A stretch of DNA of 43,534 nt from an uncultured Acetatifactor sp. Its GTDB lineage: Bacteria; Bacillota; Clostridia; Lachnospirales; Lachnospiraceae. Location: assembly GCA_947594835.1 (NCBI GenBank), contig CANQEH010000021.1, positions 1-43,534 on the forward strand. Reading direction: 5' to 3'. Below are positions 21,463 through 31,053 of the stretch, piece after piece. The notes beneath the pieces were generated by a model. The model did no database searches and was not told where the DNA came from. It saw only the letters and a program-made list of their open reading frames with translations. Each line of letters opens with the position of its first letter. Position 1 is the stretch's first letter. A program made the translations under genes and the position numbers.

Positions 21463-23400
21463 TTAAGCTTCCGGCATCTGCACCTTGTCCAGGCCCTGCA
21501 TCCTGGCTACCGCCTGGGCCTGTTCCGTCAGGTCGTTTAAGGCCGGGATGGTTCCTACCACGTTGTCCGCCAGCCAGTCCAGGGTAATGATATCCATGGG
21601 AGAAATAATCTGGTCGGCTTCGTTTACCAGAATCCCCTCCTGGGCCCACAGTTCCCCGGAAAATGGGGTCAGGGTTTCGGAACAGATATTGTTGCGGAGC
21701 AGGTCTACCAGCCGTTTGGTTCCCTGCGGCAGGTTTTGAGAGCAGATCAGATCGATCACCCCGGCGGACATTCCCCACCAGTAGCTGATGGCGCGGCTCC
21801 CGATGGCCACATCGTCGTCCTTCCAGGTGCCGTTTAAAACGGTTCGGATGATCTTTTCGTACAGCTTTCCCCAGTGCCAGGTGGTCATGGCCAGATTCTC
21901 CGGGACTCCGTCGTTTAAGCGATACAGCCCAAAGCGCCGGGAGGTTTCATTCGGCGTCTTCATGTCCTGACCCATGATGTAATTGATCTCAGGATCCTTG
22001 TCAATTTCCACTTCCCTGTCTTTTAAGGTGCTCCAGTCCAGGTAGATCCTGGCGTGGGGATTCACCATCTTGGCTCCCAGGGCAAAGGCGTTAATGTTGG
22101 CCGCCATGCCGTAGATCGGGTAATTTGCAATATAGCCAATCTTATTTGTTTCTGTCAGGGAACCCGCAATGGCGCCCGCTACAAACTTCGCCTCATACAT
22201 TCTGGCGTAATACGTCCGAAGCGTAGGGTGCGAAATATTCAGCGAGCAGTTCATGATCTTGACGTCCGGATGGGTGGCCGCGATCTTTAAGCTGGCGGGG
22301 CACATCACAGGGGAGGTGGTAAAGAGCATCTGATAGCCGTCCTGCACCGCCTGTTCCATCTGCTCCAGGTCATTTTCTCCCGCCACGATATTTTCAAAGG
22401 CCTTCGTCTCCACCCGGCCCGGGAAGACATTGTCCAGATAAAGCCGCCCCAGCTCATGGGTGTACGCCCAGCTGGAAGTCCGATGGGTCTTCTCATAGAA
22501 AAAGGCAATCTTGATTCTGGAAGGGTTCTCCGGCAGGATCAGGTTCAGCAGGTTTTTATAGCGGGGTGGCGCCGGCGTCTCCTTGGGCGGTTCCATCATC
22601 AGCTCGATAGAGCGATCCTGCGTCAGCACCAGAAACTCATCCCACACCTTGGGCAGGTCGCTCTTGATGTCCTGAATGGATTTCTGTTTCGTCTCCGCAT
22701 AGCCGAATACCGTGATGAAAGCCAGGAACGCATCGCCCACCGTGATAGGCAGCTTTCCGCCGTCCTTTGCCTCATAAGCACTCCGGAAGCGGTAATAGAC
22801 CGAGTTAAACTCCAGACGGTCTTCGGACGTCCAGACTTCCCCAGGCGGCGTGCCAATCTGCTCCAGCAGTTTGGCAAAACGCCCTTTCTCGCTGAAATAG
22901 ACCGTATTGAGGCGGGTGATGTTGTAAAAGTCCAGAAATTCAAAATAGATCTCGTTCTCTTTTGCCTCCGTCCGCTTGGGGACTACCCGGATCACAGAGC
23001 AGGGCACGCTGTAAGCGTCCAGATATTTTAAGACGCTGACCCGCTTGTTCCCCTCCAGAACGTAAAAGCGGTTCATAAATTCATAGATTTTGACAGGGTC
23101 GCGCAGCCCGTCCTCCTGCAGGGACGTGCACAGGTTGATCCACTTCCCCGCAAATTCCGTCTGGGGCGCCAGAAGCGGCATAAAATTTGCCGCAAAGGAG
23201 TTGGTTCTTCCTCTGGTGCGGGTTCCCACGATCAATTCCATGGGGATCTCGCACACCCCCAGATTCATCTCATACTCCACGTTGACATAAGATAAGATCT
23301 CATCCAGCGCTGGAAGATAGGGATAAGCGCCTTTCTGCAGGCGTGTGCGGTACTCTCTCTGCCCCACCTTCAGCGCGTTGTTATAATCTTCGTATGACAT
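21463..23400 (-). CDS. ParB-like domain fused to a BMP-type ligand-binding domain
   Basis: 645 residues with no signal peptide or lipobox, so it is cytoplasmic. Residues ~50-150 resemble the ParB/Srx-like fold (IPMELIVGTRTRGRTNSF, then YVLEGNKRVSVLKYLDAY). A helical linker follows. From ~300 the chain is a BMP (basic membrane protein / PnrA) substrate-binding domain: IKIAFFYEKTHRTSSWAY, YQMLFTTSPVMCPASLKIA, YEAKFVAGAIAGSLTETNKIGYIANYP and GAKMVNPHARIYLDW. BMP proteins normally bind nucleosides outside the cell, but cytoplasmic forms such as Bacillus Med act in gene control. A DNA- or nucleotide-linked regulator is a reasonable guess, not shown. GAGGT four bases before the ATG fixes the start; it follows the hybrid kinase gene by 35 bp. 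Confidence 0.82.
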   Translation of the reverse strand: MSYEDYNNALKVGQREYRTRLQKGAYPYLPALDEILSYVNVEYEMNLGVCEIPMELIVGTRTRGRTNSFAANFMPLLAPQTEFAGKWINLCTSLQEDGLRDPVKIYEFMNRFYVLEGNKRVSVLKYLDAYSVPCSVIRVVPKRTEAKENEIYFEFLDFYNITRLNTVYFSEKGRFAKLLEQIGTPPGEVWTSEDRLEFNSVYYRFRSAYEAKDGGKLPITVGDAFLAFITVFGYAETKQKSIQDIKSDLPKVWDEFLVLTQDRSIELMMEPPKETPAPPRYKNLLNLILPENPSRIKIAFFYEKTHRTSSWAYTHELGRLYLDNVFPGRVETKAFENIVAGENDLEQMEQAVQDGYQMLFTTSPVMCPASLKIAATHPDVKIMNCSLNISHPTLRTYYARMYEAKFVAGAIAGSLTETNKIGYIANYPIYGMAANINAFALGAKMVNPHARIYLDWSTLKDREVEIDKDPEINYIMGQDMKTPNETSRRFGLYRLNDGVPENLAMTTWHWGKLYEKIIRTVLNGTWKDDDVAIGSRAISYWWGMSAGVIDLICSQNLPQGTKRLVDLLRNNICSETLTPFSGELWAQEGILVNEADQIISPMDIITLDWLADNVVGTIPALNDLTEQAQAVARMQGLDKVQMPEA

Positions 23401-23435
23401 AAAAACCTCGTTTCTGAATGATTGATTTCACGCGG

Positions 23436-26357
23436 TCAGAGCCACTTGCCCAAAACCTGAAGCAGTTTGGAAAGTTCCACCGGCTTGGCCAGGTGGTCGT
23501 TCATGCCCGATGCCAAAGCCTCCCGGATGTCGTCCGCAAATGCGTTGGCCGTCAGGGCGATGATCGGGATCTTGTCCGTATCCTCTCTTCCCAGCAGCCG
23601 GATCTGCCTTGCCGCCTCATAGCCGTTCATCACAGGCATCTGGATGTCCATAAAGATCAGGTCATAATATCCGGCAGGCTTCTCCTGCATCCTGTCGACC
23701 GCTTCCTGTCCGTCCGCCGCCGACTCGGCTTCGACGCCGGCATAGGCCAAAAGCTCTATGGCGATCTCCCGGTTTAGTTCGTTGTCTTCCACCAAAAGCA
23801 CCCGCCTGCCCTCATAACCGCCGGCCTGGAAGCCCTTGTCGTCCAGCCCGGGCTTGGGGGTATCCGACGCCAGCACGGTGCGCAGCGCATAAATCAGCCT
23901 GGAGCGGAACAGCGTTTTCTCCACAAACACCTGGACGCCTGCCTCCCTGGCCTGTTCTTCCACGTCCGACCAGTCGTATGCAGACGAAATAATGATGGGA
24001 ATCGAATCCCCCAGCCGCCTGCGGATCTCCTTGGCCGTCTCGATGCCATCCTTCCCCGGCATCTTCCAGTCCAGAATCACGGCGGAAAAATCGTCCCCGC
24101 TCTCATGTGCGCTGACTGCCTTTTCGATGGCCGCGTCGCCGCTCGATACCCACTGCGCCTGCATTCCCACGCTCTTTAGGATCTCGCAGGTATTGACGCA
24201 GGAGTTCTGGTCGTCGTCCGCTATGAGGATGCGGCGGTTCCACAGATCGTGTACGTCGTCCGCCTCGGTCTCCTGTATTTTCAGGCTCACCTGAACGGTA
24301 AACGTGGAGCCTTTGCCCGGCTCGCTCTCCACCTGGATATCCCCTTCCATCATTCGGACGATGTTGCGGGTGATGGACATACCCAGGCCGGTGCCTTCAA
24401 TCTTTTGTTTCACAGAGGTCTCAGACCGGGTAAAGGGCTCAAAGATCGTATCCAGAAACTCCCGATCCATTCCGATGCCCGTGTCCCTGCAGACGAATTT
24501 GTAGTTTGCCACGCCGTGGATCCGGGAATCCACCTCCCGGATCAGGAAGGAAATCTCTCCTCCCTCCGGGGTAAATTTCACCGCGTTGCCAAGGATGTTG
24601 ACAAAGATCTGTCTGAGACGCAGCGTGTCCCCTATCACTTTTTCGTGCATCAGGTCGGAGACATACACTTCGAAATGCTGACGCCTGCTGCTGGTCTGAG
24701 GGCGGATAATGGCGACGATGCTGTCCACCAGCTCCCCCACGTCGAAGGGTTCCTCGGACAGGGTCAGCTTGCCGCTCTCGATCTTTGACATATCCAGCAC
24801 GTCATTGATCAGAGACAGCATATGGTTGCTGGAGACCGTGATCTTGCTTAAGCAGTCCGCCAGGCGCTCCTTGTCGTCCATGTGCAGTCCTGCCACGGTG
24901 GTCATGCCCATGATGGCGTTCATGGGAGTGCGGATATCATGGGACATTCTGGCCAGAAATTCCGTTTTGGCGTGGTTGGCCGCTTCCGCCGCCTCCATTG
25001 CATTTTTGAGAGCCAGCCGGATCTGCTCCTCCTGCTCCCTGAGAGACGTCACATCCTGGATTGCGATCAGGACGCGGGTGGGCAGCCCCTCCTCCCGCTC
25101 CAGACACAGGATCGACGCATTTTCCCATTTCCGCCTGTCTAAGTCGATCTGGTACTCATATTGCAGATAATCTACGTCTTCCGTCAAGTGCTCCTGTATG
25201 TACTCCTGGGTGATGACGGAGGCCATCTTCTTATTGCCGTCGTCCCCGGGCACATACCGGGCCTCCTGATAGCTGATTAAGTCGGTGTATGTGCCGTGCT
25301 GCGGCGCTTCGACCGATTTGTCCCCCACGTATTCGTAAGTGTTGTCCTCAAAATTGATCAGCGCAAACCGGGAGAACAGCTTGGTAACGGCGCCTACGAT
25401 GTTGTACATCTGCTGGTTTTCCTCCACCAGCTGTTTTTTCTGTCTGTGGCTCTTAAACAGCAAAAACAGGATGTAGAGCAGAAAGACTGCGGCCAGCTTT
25501 GCCTCCAGCCGGATGCCCACGGAATTTGCCTCGCCTGCCATCTTATTGATAAGCTGGGAGGAATAACTCTGCATCAGCATCCAGTCGCCTCCCGCCAGAG
25601 GCATCACATAAGCGTTCCCGACGCCGTCCGTGCCCTGATAGTGAAAATTGACGGCAGTGCCTTCCTCCAGCGCGTTCTCCAATTTGCGCAGATCGCTTTT
25701 GGCGAGCCGGTTGCTGATCTGCCAGTGCTGCAGAAAGTTGATATCCCCGCCGACGCCCCCTTTGGTCAGAACCACGTTTCCCTCCCGGTCCAGCACAAAG
25801 CTCTGTCCCTCGTTGCTTGACAGGATCGCGTCTATGGTATCGCTGCGCACGATCCCGCTGAGCACGCCGAGGATCTCCTCCTTATAGTAAAAGGGCGTGT
25901 AGAAGATCAAAAGCGTCTCGTCGGTGATTCTGGAGTGGTAGATCACGGAGTGGCCGCTGTTTCCCGCCATCCCCTGGATAAAGTACTCCCGGTCCGACAG
26001 ATCCGCCGTCCGCCCGTCCGCCGTCAGGTCGATCCCGTCCGCAGAGATAAATTCCACATAGTCAAAGGCAGACCCTTCTGTCATGTCCTGCAGCAGGGCA
26101 GAGTCTACCTCCGGCTCCGACATGGCCTGGCTGTACAGCCGGGCCATCGTCTCTATGTTCTGCTGCGAGCTGACCAGAATATCGTCGATCCGCGCGGCGG
26201 TGCTCTGGGTGGCGGCTTCGATAAACTGGTTGTTCTGTTCCAGAATGCGTTCGCGGTTATCCTGCAGGAACATATAAAAAGAAAATGCCACAAAGATCAG
26301 CAGCGCCGTTGTAAAGACGATCTCAAATGCAAAAAGCCGATCCCCTTTCTTTTTCAT
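23436..26357 (-). CDS. Hybrid sensor histidine kinase with extracellular Cache sensor (kinase, REC, REC)
   Basis: 973 residues from ATG 26357. A helix near 10-33 and another near ~280-300 enclose an extracellular double-Cache domain (YVEFISADGIDLTADGRTADLS, HSRITDETLLIFYTPF, FVLDREGNVVLTKGG). A PAS-like linker, the kinase core with H473 in RMSHDIRTPMNAIMG and an ATPase domain (ILGNAVKFTPEGG, GTGLGMSI) follow. Two receiver domains carry their aspartates in VILDWKMPGKDG and IFMDIQMPVMNG. There is no Hpt or DNA-binding module. ATG 26369, four codons earlier, is possible but directly abuts its AAGG. The gene is first in an operon with the ParB-BMP fusion and phosphoesterase and is divergent from another hybrid kinase. 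The Cache domain suggests a small-molecule ligand; which one is unknown. Confidence 0.9.
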   Translation of the reverse strand: MKKKGDRLFAFEIVFTTALLIFVAFSFYMFLQDNRERILEQNNQFIEAATQSTAARIDDILVSSQQNIETMARLYSQAMSEPEVDSALLQDMTEGSAFDYVEFISADGIDLTADGRTADLSDREYFIQGMAGNSGHSVIYHSRITDETLLIFYTPFYYKEEILGVLSGIVRSDTIDAILSSNEGQSFVLDREGNVVLTKGGVGGDINFLQHWQISNRLAKSDLRKLENALEEGTAVNFHYQGTDGVGNAYVMPLAGGDWMLMQSYSSQLINKMAGEANSVGIRLEAKLAAVFLLYILFLLFKSHRQKKQLVEENQQMYNIVGAVTKLFSRFALINFEDNTYEYVGDKSVEAPQHGTYTDLISYQEARYVPGDDGNKKMASVITQEYIQEHLTEDVDYLQYEYQIDLDRRKWENASILCLEREEGLPTRVLIAIQDVTSLREQEEQIRLALKNAMEAAEAANHAKTEFLARMSHDIRTPMNAIMGMTTVAGLHMDDKERLADCLSKITVSSNHMLSLINDVLDMSKIESGKLTLSEEPFDVGELVDSIVAIIRPQTSSRRQHFEVYVSDLMHEKVIGDTLRLRQIFVNILGNAVKFTPEGGEISFLIREVDSRIHGVANYKFVCRDTGIGMDREFLDTIFEPFTRSETSVKQKIEGTGLGMSITRNIVRMMEGDIQVESEPGKGSTFTVQVSLKIQETEADDVHDLWNRRILIADDDQNSCVNTCEILKSVGMQAQWVSSGDAAIEKAVSAHESGDDFSAVILDWKMPGKDGIETAKEIRRRLGDSIPIIISSAYDWSDVEEQAREAGVQVFVEKTLFRSRLIYALRTVLASDTPKPGLDDKGFQAGGYEGRRVLLVEDNELNREIAIELLAYAGVEAESAADGQEAVDRMQEKPAGYYDLIFMDIQMPVMNGYEAARQIRLLGREDTDKIPIIALTANAFADDIREALASGMNDHLAKPVELSKLLQVLGKWL

Positions 26358-26420
26358 CAGAATCCACATCCTTTTTGGGTAAAACAGGGCTTATTTTTAT
26401 GCTTACAGAACTACTTTTTT

Positions 26421-26450
26421 ATTTTATCACGGGACAGCACCCGCCGTCAA
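26421..26450 (-). promoter_or_regulatory. Promoter of the kinase / ParB-BMP / phosphoesterase operon
   Basis: Minus strand: -35 TTGACG (26445-26450), 18-bp spacer, -10 TAAAAT (26421-26426). It lies in the 223-bp gap shared with the divergent kinase gene and is separated from the opposing -35 by only 24 bp. Confidence 0.6.
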
Positions 26451-26474
26451 ACGCTATTCCATAGAAACGCAAGG

Positions 26475-26503
26475 TTTACATTCTCCCGGATGTTTGGTAT
26501 AAT
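26475..26503 (+). promoter_or_regulatory. Promoter of the divergent hybrid kinase
   Basis: -35 TTTACA (26475-26480), 17-bp spacer, consensus -10 TATAAT (26498-26503). The leader to the ATG at 26581 is about 70 nt and ends in a GGGAGGGGG ribosome site. Confidence 0.65.
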
Positions 26504-26580
26504 ATAAAAGAATTAAACTATTTTGCGAAAATCTATCGGTATCGTAAACAGTATCTGCCACAGGGAGGGGGATCGGGCGC

Positions 26581-29187
26581 ATGGTTCATTTCAAAAAACC
26601 GCAGCCTGCCAGAACAGAAGCCGGAAAAGAAACGAGAAATCGCAGCCTGCTCGTCACGCTGATCGTGCTTGTCATCATCGTGGCCTTGCTGTTTTTGGCT
26701 TATTTCAGCATCACAGCAGTGCTCAGGGTGCGCTCCTTCCGCCGCCTGGAGGAAGGCGTCAACACGGTGGTGGAAGAAATCACGGAAAAGCTTTCACGGG
26801 ACAGCCTTGTCTTAAACGCAACGGCGGACGTCATCTCCCAGGCGGACAGCATGGACGAGGAGACGGTCTTTGCGGCTCTCTACACCACCGCTCCCCTGCT
26901 TCCCAACATACAGCTTAAGGTGCTTTTGCCGGACAACCGGCTTCTCCTGTCGGACGGCACTGTCGTTTCCGCCGCAAAACAGGACGGCATCACCTTCGCC
27001 CAGGAAGCCCCTCTGGGAGAGCACATTGAGAGCTATCTCTCCGACAATGACGAGCCTTCTATCCTGCGGCATTACATCCCCATCGTCCGGGACGGGAATA
27101 CCGTCGCGCTTTTGTACGGAATTACCAGATTGGCGGATCTGCGTCAGAGCCTGAATATCGACTACATCTACAACGCCACCGCCAACATTTACATCATCGA
27201 CACGAAGAGCGGAAATTTCCTTCTGGATACCCTGCACAGCGGGCTCAAAAACATCGCGGACTACTCTGCAGGCGCGGTCTCCTGGAAGACAAAGGGAAAG
27301 CTGGACTGGGACGATTATATCGAGGATCTTGTCAACCTCGGCACAGGTTATGTGATCTTCCGCGCCCCGAACACAGGCGGCTGGGAGTATATGCACTATG
27401 CCCCTGCGGGCATCAACCGATGGGCCATCGCCGTGTCGGTTCCCGAAAAGGAAGCGTTCAGCAGCGTGTTTGCCGTTCGGAGAATCAGCATCGGCCTGGG
27501 CGTTCTGATCCTCCTTGTCATCTTTCTGTACTATCTGTGGGTGAACCGCACTGCCAGGAAATTCACGGAGCAGGCGGTGGAAAGGGCGGTGCTGACCGAG
27601 AAGCTGCAGAAAGCGGAAGCGGCGGACAAAGCCAAGAGCGTCTTCCTCTCCAATATGTCCCATGACATCCGCACGCCGATGAACGCCATCATCGGCTTTA
27701 CAACCCTGGCGCAGGCCAATCTGGGGAACAGAGAGCGCACGGAGGAGTATCTGAACAAGATCCTCTCCTCCAGCAATCATCTGCTCTCCTTGATTAACGA
27801 CATCCTGGACATGAGCCGCATCGAATCCGGCAAGCTCAATATTGAGGAAAATCCCTGTTCCCTGTCCGAGATCTTCAAGGATATGCGCAACATCATCCAG
27901 ACGCAGATGCAGTCCAAGCAGCTCAACTTTTTCATGGACACCGTTGACGTGGTCAACGAAAATATCTACTGCGACAAGCTGCACGTGAACCAGGTTCTTT
28001 TAAACCTGCTCTCCAATGCCATCAAATTTACCCCTTCCGGCGGCACCGTATCTCTGACGATCCGGCAAAAGCCCAATGCGCCCGAGGGGTACGGTTCCTA
28101 CGAAATCATCGTAAAGGACACGGGCATGGGCATGAGCCAGGAATTTACCCAGCACATTTTTGAGCCCTTTGAGCGGGAGCGCAATACCACCGCCAGCGGC
28201 ATCCAGGGCACAGGGCTTGGCATGGCCATCACCAAAAATATCGTAGACGCCATGGGCGGCACCATCGAGCTTCACTCGGAGCAGGGAAAAGGTACGGAAT
28301 TTATCATCTGCCTGGACTTCCGCCTCCAGTCCGACGCGCAGCCCATAGAGATTGTACCGGAGCTGCAGGGCCTCCGTGTGCTGGTGGCGGACGACAGCTT
28401 TTCCTCCTGCGACAGCATCGTCAAGATGCTCCTGCAGATCGGGATGCGCCCCGAGTGGGTGCTCCACGGAAAGGAAGCGGTGCTCCACGTCAGGCAGGCG
28501 CATGAGCTCGGCGACGAATACCACGCCTATGTCATAGACTGGTTCCTGCCCGACTTAAGCGGTCTGGAAGTCATCCGGCAGATCCGTGCCACTGTGGGGA
28601 AACAAGCCCCGATCATCGTCATCACGGCTTACGATGCCAGCGCGTTTGAGGAGGACGCCCGGGCGGCAGGCGCAACGGCTTTCTGCAATAAACCCGTTTT
28701 TCTCTCAGAGCTTCGGAATATGCTGGTATCGGCCATCTCCGGCCAGCCGTCTGCATCTCCTGAAAGCACAGTGCTTTCGGAGGATCAGGCCCGCTTCCGG
28801 GGAATGCGGCTTTTGCTGACGGAGGACAACGAGCTGAACCGGGAAATCGCATCGGAGCTGCTCACAGAAAAGGGATTTCTCATAGAAACGGCAGAAGACG
28901 GCAATATCGCCGTAGACAAGGTGAAAAATTCAAAACCCGGGTATTATGCCCTGGTGTTGATGGATATCCAGATGCCCCACTTAAACGGCTACGAAGCCAC
29001 CAAGGCCATCCGGGCGCTTTCGGAACCGGCTCTGGCCCGCATCCCCATCGTCGCCATGACCGCCAACGCTTTCGAGGAAGACCGGAAGCTGGCGCTGGAA
29101 AACGGTATGGACGCCCACATTGCCAAGCCAATCAACGTAGAACAGCTGTTAAAAGTCATTGCGGATATTCTGCAGCAGGGGGCATAA
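26581..29187 (+). CDS. Hybrid sensor histidine kinase with extracellular sensor (kinase, REC, REC)
   Basis: 868 residues. Membrane helices at ~24-46 and ~300-322 enclose a ~250-residue outside domain (NIQLKVLLPDNRLLLSDG, ILRHYIPIVRDGNTVALLYG, NIYIIDTKSGNFLLD) that looks like a Cache sensor. The kinase core has H361 in SNMSHDIRTPMNAIIG and ATPase motifs NLLSNAIKFTPSGG, DTGMGMS and GTGLGMAI. Receiver 1 is altered around its aspartate (YVIDWFLPDLSG), and receiver 2 reads LVLMDIQMPHLNG; the conserved lysines (CNKPVF, AKPINV) are present in both. No Hpt is fused. It has its own promoter and an intrinsic terminator overlapping the stop codon. Together with the divergent kinase it may respond to a shared or paired signal. 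Ligand unknown. Confidence 0.9.
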   Translation: MVHFKKPQPARTEAGKETRNRSLLVTLIVLVIIVALLFLAYFSITAVLRVRSFRRLEEGVNTVVEEITEKLSRDSLVLNATADVISQADSMDEETVFAALYTTAPLLPNIQLKVLLPDNRLLLSDGTVVSAAKQDGITFAQEAPLGEHIESYLSDNDEPSILRHYIPIVRDGNTVALLYGITRLADLRQSLNIDYIYNATANIYIIDTKSGNFLLDTLHSGLKNIADYSAGAVSWKTKGKLDWDDYIEDLVNLGTGYVIFRAPNTGGWEYMHYAPAGINRWAIAVSVPEKEAFSSVFAVRRISIGLGVLILLVIFLYYLWVNRTARKFTEQAVERAVLTEKLQKAEAADKAKSVFLSNMSHDIRTPMNAIIGFTTLAQANLGNRERTEEYLNKILSSSNHLLSLINDILDMSRIESGKLNIEENPCSLSEIFKDMRNIIQTQMQSKQLNFFMDTVDVVNENIYCDKLHVNQVLLNLLSNAIKFTPSGGTVSLTIRQKPNAPEGYGSYEIIVKDTGMGMSQEFTQHIFEPFERERNTTASGIQGTGLGMAITKNIVDAMGGTIELHSEQGKGTEFIICLDFRLQSDAQPIEIVPELQGLRVLVADDSFSSCDSIVKMLLQIGMRPEWVLHGKEAVLHVRQAHELGDEYHAYVIDWFLPDLSGLEVIRQIRATVGKQAPIIVITAYDASAFEEDARAAGATAFCNKPVFLSELRNMLVSAISGQPSASPESTVLSEDQARFRGMRLLLTEDNELNREIASELLTEKGFLIETAEDGNIAVDKVKNSKPGYYALVLMDIQMPHLNGYEATKAIRALSEPALARIPIVAMTANAFEEDRKLALENGMDAHIAKPINVEQLLKVIADILQQGA

Positions 29188-29209
29188 ACTGCCCCCTGCC
29201 TTTTTGTTT
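29175..29209 (+). terminator. Intrinsic terminator of the hybrid kinase gene
   Basis: GCAGGGGGC (29175-29183) pairs with GCCCCCTGC (29191-29199), 9 bp, followed by CTTTTTGTTT. The stop codon lies in the loop. It also stands immediately at the end of the convergent ArsC/Spx-like gene. Confidence 0.85.
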
Positions 29210-29565
29210 CATCCCTTTCCCAGGGCTTTTTTCCACTCTTCTTCCCGGAATCCCACAAGGACAAAATCTTCTCCCACCAGAATCGGGCGTTTTACCAAAA
29301 GCCCGTCGGAAGAGAGGAGTTCGATCTGTTCCTCCTCCTGCATGGAGGGAAGTCTGTCCTTTAACTTCAGCTCCTTATAGAGCAGGCCGCTGGTGTTAAA
29401 GAACCGCTTTAACGGCAGCCCGCTCTGGCTGTGCCAGGCTCTCAGTTCTTCCGCCGTGGGATTCTCCTCTTTGATGTTCCTCTCCCGGTAAGCCACACCG
29501 TTTTCGTCCAGCCATTTTTTTGCCTTCTGGCAGGTCGTGCATTTGGGGTAATGTACCAGTAACAT
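29209..29565 (-). CDS. ArsC/Spx-family thioredoxin-fold protein
   Basis: 118 residues, the normal size for the family. The N-terminal redox or regulatory site is CTTC in LLVHYPKCTTCQKAKKWL, followed by the family's RNIKEENPT and the conserved GLLVKRPILV with its arginine. Members are either thiol-dependent arsenate reductases or Spx-type proteins that bind RNA polymerase. The CxxC and absence of clear arsenate-binding context do not separate the two. GAGGAGG six bases before the ATG at 29565 fixes the start; a longer in-frame ATG exists at 29628 without a good site. The gene ends against the terminator of the convergent kinase gene and has no obvious partners. Confidence 0.85.
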   Translation of the reverse strand: MLLVHYPKCTTCQKAKKWLDENGVAYRERNIKEENPTAEELRAWHSQSGLPLKRFFNTSGLLYKELKLKDRLPSMQEEEQIELLSSDGLLVKRPILVGEDFVLVGFREEEWKKALGKG

Positions 29566-29676
29566 AAATAACCTCCTCGTGTAATTGTTTCTACGGCGCC
29601 GGGCCCTGAAAATCCCAAAGCCGCACACCGCATAGAACCGTATTGATACCGCGCTGCCCGCAAAACCGCGCTTCCT

Positions 29677-31053
29677 CTAATCGCAGGCCGCCTGGAGCGC
29701 GGATACCTGCTCCGCTCCCTTCCACGGGTCGCTGAACCTGCCCCGCTTTTGGATCCGGGAACGCTTTTCGATTTCCTCCACAGACATCTGGGAAGATATG
29801 GCCAGCAATATCTCTTCCAGCCTTGCATTGATCTTGAGGTTTCTCTCCCGCTTCCTTCGGATGATGCCGAAGCAACCCACCGGGGAAATATAGATATCCT
29901 CCTGCGCGTCTGGAGAAACGATAGCGCTCATATCGCGGAATTCGCATATTTCCGGGGTGTCTGTGCAATTTAGGATAAAATCTGTATCGACTTTTACCAG
30001 ATCCTTTCCAAAATCAAGGAAAAATCCTTCCTCAGAGAGCTGCGTGAATCTGGCGGACAGAAAATCCTTTTTCTCCTCCAGGCACAAGAGATCGCCGCGA
30101 TATTCCATGAGTCTTTTTCCGATCCACTTCACCACCGGGACAGCCCATGAATTGCCAATCGCCTGATAGCGATTGGTCTTTTTTGCCTGCGGCAGATCCG
30201 TATAGTTATCCGGCAGACCCATCAGCCTTTCACATTCCATCGGCGAAATCCTTCTGATCCTGCCGTCCTGGACAATAAACAGGGAACCGTTATAGGCGGC
30301 GGCATTCCCATTCCACTTTGTCCCATACGCCGAATAAAGACAGTCGGTATACGGTCTGAATACCTCAAAACTGTGCCCCTCTTTTTCAAAGGTCAGATTA
30401 GCGGAAGGGTATTTGGCCAGTTTCCGCGTATGGCGTTCAAACAGCACATTTTCCGGGAAAAAATCCTTCCCTCCGGCAATCAGATAAAGCCTTCTTCTCT
30501 GCTGTGGCAGGCCGAAAAATTTTGCATCCAGAACCCTCCATCCCACATTTCTCTGAGGGCCGTGGATCACACCCGCATTGGGCCATCTTTTCCCTTCGAT
30601 AGCACTGTCGAAGCCTGCCAGAGAAGACACCAGACAGCCAAAGGCATTGGTCTTATCTGTCAGGACTCCCTCCACATTTTCCCAGAATACAATAGACGGA
30701 GCTTTGCCTTCCCTGCGCCTTTTCTGATCATTTGCATTGACAATGTCCACAAACTTCAAGGTGAGGTTTCCCCGGTCGTCATTCAGGCCGTTTTTCCACC
30801 CTGCCAGGGAAAACGCCTGGCACGGGGTTCCGCCGCATATCAGATCCGGGGCCGGAACCTCGCCGCGGTCTATTTGATCGGGAATCTCCCTCATATCTCC
30901 TATATTCCGTATGGCGGGATATTTTTCAGCCAAAACCAGCGACGGAAATTCCGCAATTTCCGAAAACCATTCAAATTCCATGCCCAACGGCTGCCATGCA
31001 ATCGAGGCCGCCTCAATCCCTGAGCAGACACTTCCCACAGTTCTGAGCGTCAT
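29677..31053 (-). CDS. DNA (cytosine-5) methyltransferase, modification half of a type II R-M system
   Basis: 458 residues. The m5C methyltransferase motifs occur in order: motif I TVGSVCSGIEAASIAW (6-20), motif IV with the nucleophile C78 in CGGTPCQAF, motif VI FWENVEGV, motif VIII QQRRRLYLIAG, and motifs IX/X CERLMGLPDNY...RYQAIGNSWAVPVV. A C-terminal tail of ~120 residues beyond motif X has no recognised function. The ATG at 31053 was chosen because GGGAGGA stands seven bases upstream; a TTG six bases earlier would be too close to it. ATGA overlaps the stop of the upstream nuclease gene, so the two are translationally coupled. It protects host DNA by methylating C5 of a cytosine in an unknown site. 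Confidence 0.93.
   Translation of the reverse strand: MTLRTVGSVCSGIEAASIAWQPLGMEFEWFSEIAEFPSLVLAEKYPAIRNIGDMREIPDQIDRGEVPAPDLICGGTPCQAFSLAGWKNGLNDDRGNLTLKFVDIVNANDQKRRREGKAPSIVFWENVEGVLTDKTNAFGCLVSSLAGFDSAIEGKRWPNAGVIHGPQRNVGWRVLDAKFFGLPQQRRRLYLIAGGKDFFPENVLFERHTRKLAKYPSANLTFEKEGHSFEVFRPYTDCLYSAYGTKWNGNAAAYNGSLFIVQDGRIRRISPMECERLMGLPDNYTDLPQAKKTNRYQAIGNSWAVPVVKWIGKRLMEYRGDLLCLEEKKDFLSARFTQLSEEGFFLDFGKDLVKVDTDFILNCTDTPEICEFRDMSAIVSPDAQEDIYISPVGCFGIIRRKRERNLKINARLEEILLAISSQMSVEEIEKRSRIQKRGRFSDPWKGAEQVSALQAACD

Noticed and set aside
26812..27984. Long minus-strand frame across the hybrid kinase at 26581-29187
   Set aside because: It is opposite a clear kinase reading frame, has no ribosome site and no family signature.
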